From contig NZ_CAKMMG010000001.1 of NCBI RefSeq assembly GCF_927798115.1, positions 2,294,001-2,358,000 of the forward strand: a DNA stretch of 64,000 nucleotides. The letters are read 5' to 3'. The position numbers and the translations under genes were made by a program. Positions within the stretch are counted from its first letter, which is position 1; each line of letters opens with the position of its first letter. The notes below the pieces were generated by a model that saw only the letters and a list, made by a program, of their open reading frames with translations, did not search any database and was not told where the DNA came from. The stretch is from Paenibacillus auburnensis (GTDB lineage Bacteria; Bacillota; Bacilli; Paenibacillales; Paenibacillaceae). Below, one piece after another: positions 15,476 through 24,340 of the stretch.

Positions 15476-15509
15476 ATGCAAAATTAATTGCGGCTGGTCT
15501 ATTTTGCAT
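15476..15509. promoter_or_regulatory. Perfect 9-bp inverted repeat upstream of the YlmC/YmxH gene
   Basis: ATGCAAAAT (15476-15484) and ATTTTGCAT (15501-15509) are perfect inverted copies around a 16-base spacer. The position, 60 bases before the start codon, suits an operator; the binding protein is unknown. Confidence 0.4.
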
Positions 15510-15510
15510 T

Positions 15511-15569
15511 ACAAAGGGGTATCCTTCGGCTGCTTATGCAAGCCTGAACTGGATACCCCTGCTTTTTTT
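15511..15569. terminator. Terminator-like hairpin after sigG
   Basis: AGGGGTATCC (15515-15524) pairs with GGATACCCCT (15551-15560). On plus it is followed by GC and seven T; on minus it starts just beyond the sigG stop but has only TTTG after the stem. It may be bidirectional, with the plus orientation the stronger although no plus-strand gene precedes it. Confidence 0.6.
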
Positions 15570-15579
15570 AACGTTAGCT

Positions 15580-16362
15580 TTAAGACTTTACATGCTTCTG
15601 CATCTGCTGGATGGCCGACTTCTCAAGCCTTGAAACCTGGGCCTGTGAAATACCGATCTCATCCGCAACTTCCATCTGGGTCTTGCCTTCGAAGAACCGC
15701 ATGGAAAGAATCCGCTTTTCCCGCTGCCCCAGCTTGCGCATCGCTTCCCGCAGGGCAATTTCTTCAATCCACGAGACATCCTTGTTTTTGTCATCGCTGA
15801 TCTGATCCATCACGTATATCGGGTCCCCGCCGTCATGGTAGATCGGCTCGAACAAGGAGACCGGGTCCTGGATCGCATCCAGTGCGAAAACAACATCCTC
15901 TTTTGGAACACCGAGCGCCTGGGAAATTTCAAAAATCGTCGGCTCCCGCGAATTCTGATTCGTCAGGCTGTCACGGACCTGAAGTGCCTTGTAGGCGATA
16001 TCCCGCAGCGAACGCGACACCCGGATCGGATTATTATCCCTGAGGTACCTGCGGATTTCACCGATGATCATCGGTACTGCATAGGTGGAGAACTTCACAT
16101 TTTGCGATAGATCAAAATTATCGATGGCTTTCATCAGACCGATGCAGCCTACCTGGAACAGATCGTCAACGAACTCTCCCCGATTGTTGAACCGTTGAAT
16201 AACGCTAAGAACGAGTCTGAGGTTACCGTTAACTAATTTCTCTCTGGCGGATCGCTCGCCCTGCTGCTGCAGCGAAGTGAACAGCTCCCGCATTTCCACG
16301 TTTGTCAGAACGGGCAGCTTGGAAGTATCCACACCGCAAATCTCGACTTTGTTTCGGGTCAT
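15580..16362 (-). CDS. sigG: Forespore sigma factor SigG
   Basis: SigG directs late forespore transcription. The 260-residue protein starts TRNKVEICGVDTSKLPVLT, typical of the SigG anti-sigma-binding N-terminus, then shows region 2 (LRLVLSVIQRFNNRGE, DDLFQVGCIGLMKAIDNFD), region 3 (IPRSLRDIAY-like VSRSLRDIAYKAL) and region 4 (LGQREKRILSMRFFEGKTQ). It lies directly downstream of sigE, as in all Bacillus-type genomes. A sigma-F-like -10 occurs in the 78-base gap upstream. Confidence 0.95.
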   Translation of the reverse strand: MTRNKVEICGVDTSKLPVLTNVEMRELFTSLQQQGERSAREKLVNGNLRLVLSVIQRFNNRGEFVDDLFQVGCIGLMKAIDNFDLSQNVKFSTYAVPMIIGEIRRYLRDNNPIRVSRSLRDIAYKALQVRDSLTNQNSREPTIFEISQALGVPKEDVVFALDAIQDPVSLFEPIYHDGGDPIYVMDQISDDKNKDVSWIEEIALREAMRKLGQREKRILSMRFFEGKTQMEVADEIGISQAQVSRLEKSAIQQMQKHVKS

Positions 16363-16397
16363 GATGATTTACCTCCCAAGGAGAAACATTACTGTAC

Positions 16398-16425
16398 ATT
16401 ATCTCCCCGGCCCGGCATTTTATTC
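16398..16425 (-). promoter_or_regulatory. Possible sigma-F-type promoter of sigG
   Basis: GGAGATAAT (16398-16406) fits the sigma-F -10 pattern GGnrAnAnT. A GAATA at 16421-16425 could be the -35, but the 14-base spacing is shorter than the usual 16. In B. subtilis spoIIIG is transcribed by sigma-F, so the position makes sense. Confidence 0.3.
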
Positions 16426-16440
16426 CTTGGTTTTTTCCGC

Positions 16441-17160
16441 TCACACCATCTTGTTGAACTCCTTGCGCAGCCGTTTGATGATTCTCTTTTCCAGACGCGA
16501 GATATAAGATTGAGAGATACCCAGCAGATCTGCAACGTCTTTTTGGGTTTTTTCCTCGCCCCCGCGCAGCCCAAACCGCAGCTCCATTATTAGCCGCTCC
16601 CGCTCGCTGAGCTTTTCCAGCGCCTTTTGCAGCAGCTTTCGGTCGACCTGTTCCTCAATATTGCGGTAAATGGTATCATTTTCCGTCCCGAGCACATCTG
16701 ATAGAAGGAGCTCATTGCCGTCCCAGTCGATATTCAGCGGCTCATCAAAGGATACCTCGCTACGCGTCTTGCTGTTGCGCCGCAGATACATCAGAATCTC
16801 ATTCTCGATGCACCGTGAGGCGTAGGTTGCCAGCTTGATTTTCTTCTCCGGATCAAACGTATTTACTGCTTTAATAAGCCCAATAGCACCAATGGAGACG
16901 AGATCCTCGATATTGATGCCTGTATTCTCAAATTTGCGGGCAATGTAGACAACCAGGCGCAGGTTACGCTCAATCAGCATCGCCCGGACTGCAGCATCAC
17001 CGGTGGACAGCCGCTGCAGCAAATATTCCTCTTCTTCCCGGGTCAGGGGAGGCGGCAAAGCCTCACTTCCGCCGATATAATAAATTTCCTGGCTTTTCAG
17101 ACCCAGCAGAAACAGCATGCGGTAGTACTGCAGCTGCAGCGCAAGCTTCCATTTGACCAT
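16441..17160 (-). CDS. sigE: Mother-cell sigma factor SigE (pro-sigma-E)
   Basis: SigE is the first mother-cell sigma factor, made as an inactive precursor cleaved by SpoIIGA. The 239-residue length equals that of B. subtilis. The hydrophobic pro-sequence ([20 protein letters not shown]) is intact, followed by region 2 ([34 protein letters not shown]) and region 4 ([28 protein letters not shown]). The ATG at 17160 has GGAGGA eight bases upstream; earlier in-frame starts would add residues before the pro-sequence. It lies 68 bases after spoIIGA. Confidence 0.96.
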   Translation of the reverse strand: MVKWKLALQLQYYRMLFLLGLKSQEIYYIGGSEALPPPLTREEEEYLLQRLSTGDAAVRAMLIERNLRLVVYIARKFENTGINIEDLVSIGAIGLIKAVNTFDPEKKIKLATYASRCIENEILMYLRRNSKTRSEVSFDEPLNIDWDGNELLLSDVLGTENDTIYRNIEEQVDRKLLQKALEKLSERERLIMELRFGLRGGEEKTQKDVADLLGISQSYISRLEKRIIKRLRKEFNKMV

Positions 17161-17228
17161 TATTGTTCCTCCTCCAAGAAGTACACCGTTCCCCCAGATG
17201 TTCCTTATCTCATCCTCTTCTACCATTA

Positions 17229-18185
17229 TCAACATGGCACTGCCGCGTCAGCGGTGTGCTCTTTTTGGGCTAAGTCAGGGTGTATGACCGCCCGGTACGC
17301 TCCGTCTCCCGACAGTGTCCCGCCATCCAGCCCGATGAGCACTCTTTTACTGCAGAAGATCTCCTCACCAAGCTTTATCTTCACCAGATCAGGCTTCAGC
17401 GCGAGCATAAACGCCGCCCCGCGGTTAATTCCCCGGTAGGGTACAAGCCGCATCCGGTCCTGCCAAGCAAAAGACTGCCCGTCCGTTTCCAGCAGAAGTT
17501 TGTCCGCACTCATCTGCGTCAGCTTACCTTTCCAGGAGGCCGGCAGATGGGTTTCCCAAAGTGAAGCCTCCATAACCATCACCGGAATCCGCGTCAATGG
17601 ATCATTCAGCCGGTTTCCCGTATCCAGCAGGCCCGGACAGACAACGATTACGCCCTCAATCTCCACAGACACCTCACCGATATAGGAATCCAGCTGCTCT
17701 CTGCGGATCCGCGATGAATGGACCAGCTTGAAGAGCAGCAGCATCAGCGGAAGTGCAGCGAGCACGAACCAGAAACCGATTTTCAGCCGGTAAGCTTGAC
17801 CTCCCGAAGAGGTAAATAGAATACCGTTCCAGATGTCGCCGGAGCTTTGCAGCAAGTAGTGAACACCAACAATACCGCCGGCTGCTGCAAAATTAATCAC
17901 ATAAAAAGCTCCCAATGCACGCAGATAGCTTTGCAGACTCCTAAACCCGAAAGCAATCCATAGCATCAGAACCGACAATCCGAACTTAATCAGGAAGGTA
18001 TAGAGAAAAGAGAGCTCCGGTACGAACATCATTACCACATACAATGCGCCAACCAGCGCGGAGAGAGCCAGCCTCCACCAGGGGACTTTCACTTTGACCA
18101 GCCAGCCTGTCAGCCATAAAAGCACTCCGTCGATCAGCAGATTGGCAGCGAAAATCAAGTCAATATAAACTACCAGTGCATTCAC
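17229..18185 (-). CDS. spoIIGA: Sigma-E processing peptidase SpoIIGA
   Basis: SpoIIGA is a membrane aspartic protease in the sporulation septum which cleaves pro-sigma-E. The N-terminal half holds about five membrane helices; the C-terminal protease domain carries the catalytic [13 protein letters not shown], Asp188. GTG at 18185 gives 318 residues and the usual [16 protein letters not shown] opening; longer starts would add an unrelated leader overlapping the promoter. The gene is the first of the spoIIGA-sigE unit and follows a promoter resembling that of B. subtilis spoIIG. Confidence 0.93.
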   Translation of the reverse strand: MNALVVYIDLIFAANLLIDGVLLWLTGWLVKVKVPWWRLALSALVGALYVVMMFVPELSFLYTFLIKFGLSVLMLWIAFGFRSLQSYLRALGAFYVINFAAAGGIVGVHYLLQSSGDIWNGILFTSSGGQAYRLKIGFWFVLAALPLMLLLFKLVHSSRIRREQLDSYIGEVSVEIEGVIVVCPGLLDTGNRLNDPLTRIPVMVMEASLWETHLPASWKGKLTQMSADKLLLETDGQSFAWQDRMRLVPYRGINRGAAFMLALKPDLVKIKLGEEIFCSKRVLIGLDGGTLSGDGAYRAVIHPDLAQKEHTADAAVPC

Positions 18186-18234
18186 CTGCCTATCCGGAGC
18201 CGGAAGCAGGCTCTCTTTTTTGGACGATATGATT

Positions 18235-18302
18235 AGTATAGAAAGTCTCGCATTCAAAGTCTGTCTAAACATGGGGGGCATTCTGGAGGTTTTTTTGTCG
18301 AG
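18235..18302 (-). promoter_or_regulatory. spoIIG-type promoter with Spo0A-box matches
   Basis: On minus, TAGACA (18262-18267) and TATACT (18235-18240) are separated by 21 bases, the unusual long spacing known for B. subtilis spoIIG. A Spo0A-box match TTTGTCGAG (8 of 9) lies at 18294-18302 on plus, and a weaker TCTGTCTAA (7 of 9) at 18260-18268 overlaps the -35. This is the layout of a sigma-A promoter directly activated by Spo0A~P. Confidence 0.65.
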
Positions 18303-18320
18303 TTATAGCACGGCGCACGC

Positions 18321-18348
18321 AAAAAAGCCAACCTTGTAAGGCTGGCTT
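18321..18348 (-). terminator. Terminator of the decayed nuclease gene
   Basis: AAGCCA-CCTT pairs with AAGG-TGGCTT (18325-18348), followed by TTTT on minus. It separates the pseudogene from the spoIIGA promoter. Confidence 0.85.
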
Positions 18349-18362
18349 CAAATGAGCGATAT

Positions 18363-19094
18363 TCAATTAATAGACTTCAGTTCTTCTTCTGTCAGGCCGG
18401 TCGCCGTCTGTATAGCTGGGAGATCCAATCCCATCAGCAGCAATTTTCGGGCCACCTCCAGTTTGGCTTCTTTTATTCCTTCTTTCATTCCCTTAGCAAA
18501 ACCTTCTCTTTGAGCGCCGTCTCTTTGTGAAGCCTCATCGTGCAGAAATTTCTGGCGGTCTTCATATTTACGCCGGGCTTCGGAATCCTGACTTAAAAAT
18601 TCCAGCGTTTCCATTGCTTTTCTTAATGCCGGTTCGTTCATCCGCAATACCTCCCAATTCGAATTATCGCTTCCTTTCAAAAACAGCAGCCAGTTGACCA
18701 GCCCTTCTTCACCCGGGACAGCAGTTGTATTCAGTTTAGGCAGCTCCAGAAAATGAATTTCTATATCGTCAGTAAGCGTTGCACCGCTGCCGTCCTCCCG
18801 CAGATGGAACACACTATGGGTATGCTCATTAGGCAAAACACTATAATTTAAAATATTGATCGTTATGCATTTCTTGAGTTCTGTATATTTACCGCCGGTC
18901 TGAAGCTGACTTGAATACCGCTTGCTCCAGTATTATAAGGTCCGCTTCTCCATGTCGTACCGGTTAAACAGCTGCATTTGGATGTTGATCAGCCTGCCAT
19001 CAACCGTCTTAGCCCAAATATCAAAGATCGACTGCTTATCCAGCGGGTCGTCTTTGATCGTATACGGATTGAGCAGCACCACTTGCGTATCCAC
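18363..19094 (-). pseudogene. Rpn/PD-(D/E)XK nuclease, truncated with internal stop
   Basis: Reading in one frame from 19094 gives a typical Rpn-family sequence (LLNPYTIKDDPLDKQSIFDI, WAKTVDGRLINIQMQLFNRY), a TAA stop at 18933-18935, and then YWSKRYSSQLQTGGKYTELK continuing without a frame change into the C-terminal part that starts at 18836. The stop falls where the family has a double Tyr (a TAT-to-TAA change). The first 40-50 residues of the family are missing; the ftsZ terminator lies there instead. The C-terminal part alone could yield a 157-residue protein from a TTG, but it lacks the catalytic core. The family is linked to recombination and transposon-like spread. Confidence 0.8.
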
Positions 19095-19127
19095 TCCCGT
19101 TATCCGTATTATAACAGCTGAAAAAGC

Positions 19128-19175
19128 AAAAAAACACCGTATCCGGTCCCAGCATTCGGCCAGGTAGATACGGTG
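19128..19175 (-). terminator. Terminator of the dcw operon after ftsZ
   Basis: CACCGTATC (19135-19143) pairs with GATACGGTG (19167-19175), followed by seven T on minus, about 30 bases after the ftsZ stop. Confidence 0.9.
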
Positions 19176-19207
19176 CTTCCGTAAAGGTATTCTGTTGTGG
19201 CTAATGA

Positions 19208-20317
19208 TTAATCGTTATTCCCACGTGTGCGGTTGCGCAGGAAGGTCGGAATATCCAGCTGATCAGAGGCAGTCTGATTTCCGAACGGACGCAGATTAGC
19301 ACTTTTGTCTGCTGCAGGCTCACTGCTTGCCGCAGGACGGCGTGCTGGTGCAACTGGCGAAGGCTTGTGCTCAAAGCCGGTAGCAATAACCGTAACTTTG
19401 ATTTCATCCTTCATGCTCTCTTCGATGATGGCACCGAAGATCATATTCACTTCAGGGTCCGAAGCTGAGGTAACGATCTCAGCCGCCTCATTCACCTCAT
19501 ACAGGGAGAGGTTGGAGCCGCCTGTAATATTCATAATAACACCGCGCGCACCCTCGATAGAAGTCTCGAGGAGCGGGCTCATGATGGCTTTGCGGGCTGC
19601 TTCTGAGGCACGGTTCTCACCGGTGGCAATACCAATACCCATAAGCGCTGAGCCGCGTTCTGTCATGATCGTCTTCACATCGGCAAAGTCGAGGTTGATA
19701 AGTCCCGGAACAGCGATAAGGTCCGAAATACCCTGTACAGCCTGGCGGAGTACATTATCCGCTTCGCGGAATGCTTCCAGCATCGGTGTTTTCTTATCGA
19801 CGATTTCAAGCAGGCGGTCATTAGGAATGACAATTAAGGTATCCACTTTTTCTTTCAAAGCCTCGATACCCAGCTCAGCTTGGTTCGAACGTTTTCTTCC
19901 TTCAAATGTAAACGGGCGGGTTACAACACCCACAGTGAGTGCTCCGCACTCTCTGGCAATTTCGGCAATCACAGGTGCTGCGCCAGTACCGGTACCTCCG
20001 CCCATTCCTGCGGTAACAAAGACCATGTCGGCACCCTTAAGTGTATTCGAAATCAGATCGCGGGACTCCTCGGCCGCTTTCTTGCCTACTTCAGGATTGG
20101 CTCCTGCGCCAAGTCCCCGTGTAAGCTTGTCCCCGATTTGCAATTTATGCTCCGATTTGGCCATATGCAGCGCTTGGGCATCTGTATTAACCGTGATGAA
20201 TTCAACACCCTGAACGCCATTTTCGATCATCCGGTTAACAGCATTGCTTCCGCCGCCGCCGACGCCGATGACCTTTATTTGCGCCAAGCTCTCCATTTCA
20301 AAATCAAATTCCAACAT
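19208..20317 (-). CDS. ftsZ: Cell division GTPase FtsZ
   Basis: FtsZ polymerises into the Z ring. The 369-residue protein has the tubulin signature GGGTGTG at 106-112, the N-terminal [14 protein letters not shown], the T7 synergy region [13 protein letters not shown], a variable linker (about 320-350) and the C-terminal partner-binding peptide [11 protein letters not shown]. It is the last gene of the ftsA-ftsZ pair. ATG at 20317 has a GGGGGAG site upstream. Confidence 0.97.
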   Translation of the reverse strand: MLEFDFEMESLAQIKVIGVGGGGSNAVNRMIENGVQGVEFITVNTDAQALHMAKSEHKLQIGDKLTRGLGAGANPEVGKKAAEESRDLISNTLKGADMVFVTAGMGGGTGTGAAPVIAEIARECGALTVGVVTRPFTFEGRKRSNQAELGIEALKEKVDTLIVIPNDRLLEIVDKKTPMLEAFREADNVLRQAVQGISDLIAVPGLINLDFADVKTIMTERGSALMGIGIATGENRASEAARKAIMSPLLETSIEGARGVIMNITGGSNLSLYEVNEAAEIVTSASDPEVNMIFGAIIEESMKDEIKVTVIATGFEHKPSPVAPARRPAASSEPAADKSANLRPFGNQTASDQLDIPTFLRNRTRGNND

Positions 20318-20381
20318 ATTGATTCCATCTCCCCCTCGAATAGTGCTTGGATGGCCAGTCCAAGTATATCTGGACTTACAC

Positions 20382-21647
20382 TTATATGAACTCGCTAAAC
20401 ATATTTTTTAGACGCTCCACCAAACCTGGCTTCTTATCGATCTCCTGGTTTGGAGCGGCGCTCTGCTTGCTTCGGTTGACCGTCTTTTTGTTGGCGCTTC
20501 CGCCACCTGTCCCCCGACCGCGGAAGCGGCGGACGACGTTATGCAGAATGCCTACGCCCCCGGTAAAGCCGGGGTCTCGGACTCCGATATAATCAGGAAC
20601 AGCAATCCGCACAGAAGCAGATAGCTCAGTCTGGGCTGCTTTTAATACACCCGGCATGGATACAGTACCACCCGTAAGTATATAACCTCCAGGAAGCTCA
20701 TTGTAACCTAACCGCTTCACTTCCTGACGAATCAAGTGGAAGATTTCCTGGACTCTCGGTTCAATAATAGCTGCCAAATCTTCCTGATTGAATTCCTTTT
20801 CCACATTGCTGCCGATGCGGAGCACTTTAAACACAACATCTGCGGCAGCATCGTCTATCCAGGCGCAGCCGTATTTCAGCTTAACCTTTTCCGCTTGATC
20901 TGTAAGTGTACGGAGTCCGTACGCGATATCATTGGTTACGAATTCTCCGCCGATCGGGATCGTGGAGGTTGCACAAAGGGAACCCTCTTCATATACGGCT
21001 ATCGTCGTAGAGCCGGCACCGATGTCTACCAGTACGGCTCCCATAGATTTCTCATCTTTGGAAAGCGCCAATCCGCCGGCTCCCAGAGACATCAGCACAA
21101 GATCCTTAACTTTCAGCCCTGATTTCTCTACACAGCGAAGCAGATTATGTATTGGCGTCTTAGCCCCCGTAATAATCGTCGCCTCTACTTCCAGACGAAC
21201 ACCGATCATTCCGCGGGGATCCTGGATTCCTTCAAGGCCGTCGACGATATATTGCTTGGCGACAACATCGATAACTTCACGCTCAGGCGGCAGCGCAATA
21301 ACCTCTGCTGCTTTGATTACGCGTTCGATATCATCTTCACCGATTTCACGGTCCTCATTCTGAACGGCCACGACGCCATGGCTGGATTGCAGACCGATAT
21401 GATTGCCGGATATTCCGACATAGACCTCGGATATTTGAATACCGACCATTTGCTCCGCATGTTCTACGGCACTCTTGATCGATTGCACAGTCTGATCGAT
21501 ATCTACAATCGCACCCTTGCGTATTCCTTCCGAATCAGCAGATCCAACGCCAATAATATTAAAGGTTCCATTAGTTACTTCCCCAATAATTGCCCGAACT
21601 TTGGATGTACCGATGTCCAAACTAACAATGATGTCATTGTTGCTCAA
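20382..21647 (-). CDS. ftsA: Cell division actin homologue FtsA
   Basis: FtsA tethers FtsZ to the membrane. The 421-residue protein has the actin-fold phosphate loop [17 protein letters not shown] at the N-terminus, [18 protein letters not shown], and [15 protein letters not shown], and ends with the amphipathic membrane helix [12 protein letters not shown] after a flexible Ser/Lys-rich linker. The start is a TTG with AGGAGG 11 bases upstream. Candidate promoter: the sigma-H-like site at 21734-21762. Confidence 0.96.
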   Translation of the reverse strand: MSNNDIIVSLDIGTSKVRAIIGEVTNGTFNIIGVGSADSEGIRKGAIVDIDQTVQSIKSAVEHAEQMVGIQISEVYVGISGNHIGLQSSHGVVAVQNEDREIGEDDIERVIKAAEVIALPPEREVIDVVAKQYIVDGLEGIQDPRGMIGVRLEVEATIITGAKTPIHNLLRCVEKSGLKVKDLVLMSLGAGGLALSKDEKSMGAVLVDIGAGSTTIAVYEEGSLCATSTIPIGGEFVTNDIAYGLRTLTDQAEKVKLKYGCAWIDDAAADVVFKVLRIGSNVEKEFNQEDLAAIIEPRVQEIFHLIRQEVKRLGYNELPGGYILTGGTVSMPGVLKAAQTELSASVRIAVPDYIGVRDPGFTGGVGILHNVVRRFRGRGTGGGSANKKTVNRSKQSAAPNQEIDKKPGLVERLKNMFSEFI

Positions 21648-21992
21648 GCCCTATGGCACCTCCTGTTATAATCAAAATAAAATATGATGCTGACGAAACA
21701 AACGATTTCCGGTTCCGGAAAGCTTCTTTGTACATATTCAACATCCCTATTCCTTTCCCTCTTTTTTCTACAATTTTTTTGAATGGGATAATATGGTTTA
21801 TACCCTGTGAGTATAGAGGTATCTGCCAAAAAACAGGATACGAACCGATATCACAAGTAAAATAAGGTTAATAAAGGAATAACATCCATATTTCGGCCTT
21901 ACTTTCAAAAAAACCGCAGAAAAAAGAGGGATACAGCTTATTGCCCGTAAAACAGATTGTAGCATTTTTTCCGCATTATTAGTAGGGACTAT
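21648..21992. other. Intergenic region between divIB and ftsA
   Basis: A 345-base AT-rich stretch without a gene. It holds the ftsA leader, the sigma-H-like promoter at 21734-21762 and several A- or T-runs. No strong terminator for divIB is visible, so read-through from upstream is probable. Confidence 0.5.
21734..21762 (-). promoter_or_regulatory. Candidate sigma-H promoter of ftsA-ftsZ
   Basis: On minus, AGAGGGAAA (21754-21762) and GTTGAATAT (21734-21742) are 11 bases apart. The -10 fits RnnGAATWW fully and the -35 fits RnAGGAWWW at eight of nine. In B. subtilis ftsA-ftsZ also has a sigma-H promoter, used on entry into sporulation. Confidence 0.55.
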
Positions 21993-22748
21993 TTACTCTT
22001 GTGTGACCTCTTTGTCCTCATTTTCGGCAATGAAAGGAACATAAGTATCAGCTTCAAGCATCTTGATCAGCCCCGGCTGTTCTGTCTCTATCACCTGATT
22101 CAGATATTCCACTTTATCTTTCAGCAGGGAGATCGCCGTGATAACTTCAAAATGCGAACGTGTGTACAGTTTAATCCGGTCCGGGAAGGATAAGGTTGGT
22201 GAGGGTACAATCTCGGAAATGTCACTGGTCAGTTCATTCGGAATCTCGGCTAATGCTTGGCAAAGCTTGGCCTTGAACGGGTCATCTGCCTGCCAGTTAG
22301 TCAAAATAGGCTTCTCCACCGCAATCCCGGTCTCATTCACCTTGACTGCAGCTCCGCTGGATAGAATAGCTTCCAGAGTGCCTTGCTGATCTAACTCGTA
22401 AGCTACTGCCGGGAACTCTGTGACGGTGATGTTGACTACTCCGGGGAAATCCTTCTCCACGGTTGCTTCCCGGACGGTCTTAAGCTCTTTCAGCGCTTCC
22501 TGTACAGAATTAGCCGAAGCCGCGAAAAACTGGCCGCCAACCACAAGTCCGCTCTGGGCAAGGAGCTCCTCACGGGTAGCATATTTATTTCCTTGAATAT
22601 TAATCTCCGTAATACGGCTGACTGACGAGCGGAAAAAGATAACCGCCAGCAGCGCGAAGAACAGCAGCAGCAGTATAACGGTGATTTTACGGCTCATTTT
22701 TTTTACATGCTTGTCCTCTTTTAGAAGAGGTAAACGGGTTTTAGGCAT
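21993..22748 (-). CDS. divIB: Cell division protein DivIB/FtsQ
   Basis: A bitopic membrane protein of the divisome that works with FtsL and DivIC. The 251-residue product has a short basic cytoplasmic part, one membrane helix (about 22-42), a POTRA domain starting ITEINIQGNKYATREELLAQ, and an acidic C-terminal tail. ATG at 22748 has GGAG eight bases before it; ATG at 22754 is too close. It lies downstream of murA, with a long hairpin between them. Confidence 0.92.
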   Translation of the reverse strand: MPKTRLPLLKEDKHVKKMSRKITVILLLLFFALLAVIFFRSSVSRITEINIQGNKYATREELLAQSGLVVGGQFFAASANSVQEALKELKTVREATVEKDFPGVVNITVTEFPAVAYELDQQGTLEAILSSGAAVKVNETGIAVEKPILTNWQADDPFKAKLCQALAEIPNELTSDISEIVPSPTLSFPDRIKLYTRSHFEVITAISLLKDKVEYLNQVIETEQPGLIKMLEADTYVPFIAENEDKEVTQE

Positions 22749-22770
22749 TCTCATATCTCCGTAGTAAGGC

Positions 22771-22816
22771 CCTGTCTCCTTCCCTTACAGTAATGTAAGC
22801 CGAAGGAGACAGGGAG
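22771..22816 (-). other. Long hairpin between murA and divIB
   Basis: CCCTGTCTCCTTC pairs with GAAGGAGACAGGG and an inner CTTAC pairs with GTAAG. The stem is very stable but has no T-run on minus, so it is not a standard terminator; it may reduce read-through or set an mRNA processing point in the operon. Confidence 0.7.
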
Positions 22817-22818
22817 CT

Positions 22819-24102
22819 TTAATTGGCCAAATCAACAGGACCCGGTACAGGTGCTTTGCGGCTGATGCGTGCACCCAGCTTCTGGAACAGCTTCTCAATA
22901 CCGTCATAGCCCCGGTCAATATGGTGCGCCTGCTCGACTACAGTAGTTCCCTGGGCTGCGAGTCCGGCAATCACCAGAGCGGCTCCTGCCCGCAGATCGG
23001 TTGCTTCCACTGTCGCCCCATACAATCGCTGCACACCGCGGATAAACGCCCGGTTTAAATCAATGGAGATATCCGCACCCATACGGGCCATCTCCTCCAC
23101 ATGCTTAAAGCGTCCCTCGAATACCGTCTCTTTAATGACACTGAAACCGTCGGCCAAAGACAGCAGCACCATCACCTGAGATTGCAGATCCGTTGGAAAG
23201 GAGGGATACGGTGAAGTTACTATTCTCTCTACCGCACGTGGACGTCCTATGCAACTGATATTAATTATATCATTGCAAACTGTAATTTGAACACCTGCCC
23301 GCCTCAGCACATGGATGAGCGAAGTTAAATGCCCAGCGTTCGTATGGGTCAGCGTAACACTGCCGCGTGTGGCTGCTGCGGCAATCATTACTGTGCCGGC
23401 TACAATCCGGTCAGGAATAACCTCATACGTGCAGGGGTACAGCTTATTCACGCCTTGGACCGTAATCGTATCGGTACCTGCACCGATAATCTGAGCGCCC
23501 ATCGCATTCAGAAAATTCTGCAGATCCTGAATCTCCGGCTCTCTGGCCGCCCCCGATATCGTGGTCGTTCCCACTGCCATAGCAGCGGCCATCATAATAT
23601 TTTCTGTTGCTCCAACACTGGGATAGTCAAGATGGATGTCACTTCCAGTCAGCTTTACAGCCCGGCAGGTAATCCGTCCATTACTCTCCTCAATCTCAGC
23701 TCCAAGCAGCTTAAGGCCCTGCAGATGAAGGTCTATCTTGCGCTCCCCGATCGCACAGCCTCCCGGCTGATAAATCGTCACTTCTCCAAATCTGGATAAT
23801 AATGGCCCCATCAAAAAAATAGAAGATCGCATTTGACGCATTAGATCCTCTGGAACATGGGAAGTGCTTAAGGAAGACGTATCCATCGTCACAGTCTCCG
23901 CCTCATGCGTAGTCACGCAGCCCAGCCGTTCCAGGATATTCAGCATCGTCTCGATGTCCAGCAGCTTCGGCACATTGTGCAGTGAGTGAACTCCTTCGGC
24001 CAGCAGGCTCGCCGCCAGGATCGGCAGCGCCGCATTTTTTGCTCCATGGATACGTATGGTGCCTGACAGGGGATTTCCACCCTCAATCACCAATTTGTCC
24101 AA
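22819..24102 (-). CDS. murA: UDP-GlcNAc 1-carboxyvinyltransferase MurA
   Basis: MurA catalyses the first committed step of peptidoglycan synthesis, adding enolpyruvate from PEP to UDP-GlcNAc. The 427-residue protein has HGAKNAALPILAA, the catalytic loop PGGCAIGERKIDLH (Cys about 116, the fosfomycin target) and the repeated EPSP-synthase-type lobes. The start is TTG at 24102 with GGAGG seven bases upstream; the ATG at 24129 has none. In B. subtilis murB occupies this place between murG and divIB. Confidence 0.95.
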   Translation of the reverse strand: MDKLVIEGGNPLSGTIRIHGAKNAALPILAASLLAEGVHSLHNVPKLLDIETMLNILERLGCVTTHEAETVTMDTSSLSTSHVPEDLMRQMRSSIFLMGPLLSRFGEVTIYQPGGCAIGERKIDLHLQGLKLLGAEIEESNGRITCRAVKLTGSDIHLDYPSVGATENIMMAAAMAVGTTTISGAAREPEIQDLQNFLNAMGAQIIGAGTDTITVQGVNKLYPCTYEVIPDRIVAGTVMIAAAATRGSVTLTHTNAGHLTSLIHVLRRAGVQITVCNDIINISCIGRPRAVERIVTSPYPSFPTDLQSQVMVLLSLADGFSVIKETVFEGRFKHVEEMARMGADISIDLNRAFIRGVQRLYGATVEATDLRAGAALVIAGLAAQGTTVVEQAHHIDRGYDGIEKLFQKLGARISRKAPVPGPVDLAN

Positions 24103-24340
24103 TGTATCACCTCCGAGATTACCGCTCACCCACCACTGGCACTTCCCATATGAGGACCATGAAATGTGCGGGACAGCCTTTCCCGCTTTCTCATTTCACA
24201 AACCGGTAGTGCCCTGGGTGATTGTCACGATTATAGGATTATCCTATGTTCGTAACCCCGGGTGTGTGACAGAAGGAGGTCAACAAGAACCGTATGCGCC
24301 TGATCCGGCTTGACGACCCTGTGCGACCAAGAACAGCAGC
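24103..24340. other. Structured leader between murG and murA
   Basis: Nested stems: CACCCA and GGCACT (24127-24132, 24138-24143) pair with AGTGCC and TGGGTG (24208-24213, 24215-24220); inside, GAAATG pairs with CATTTC and CGGGA with TCCCG. Upstream on minus a TATAAT (24230-24235) overlaps the perfect palindrome ATAGGAT-T-ATCCTAT (24233-24247 on plus). No -35 is clear. It could be an internal murA promoter with an operator and structured leader. Confidence 0.45.
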
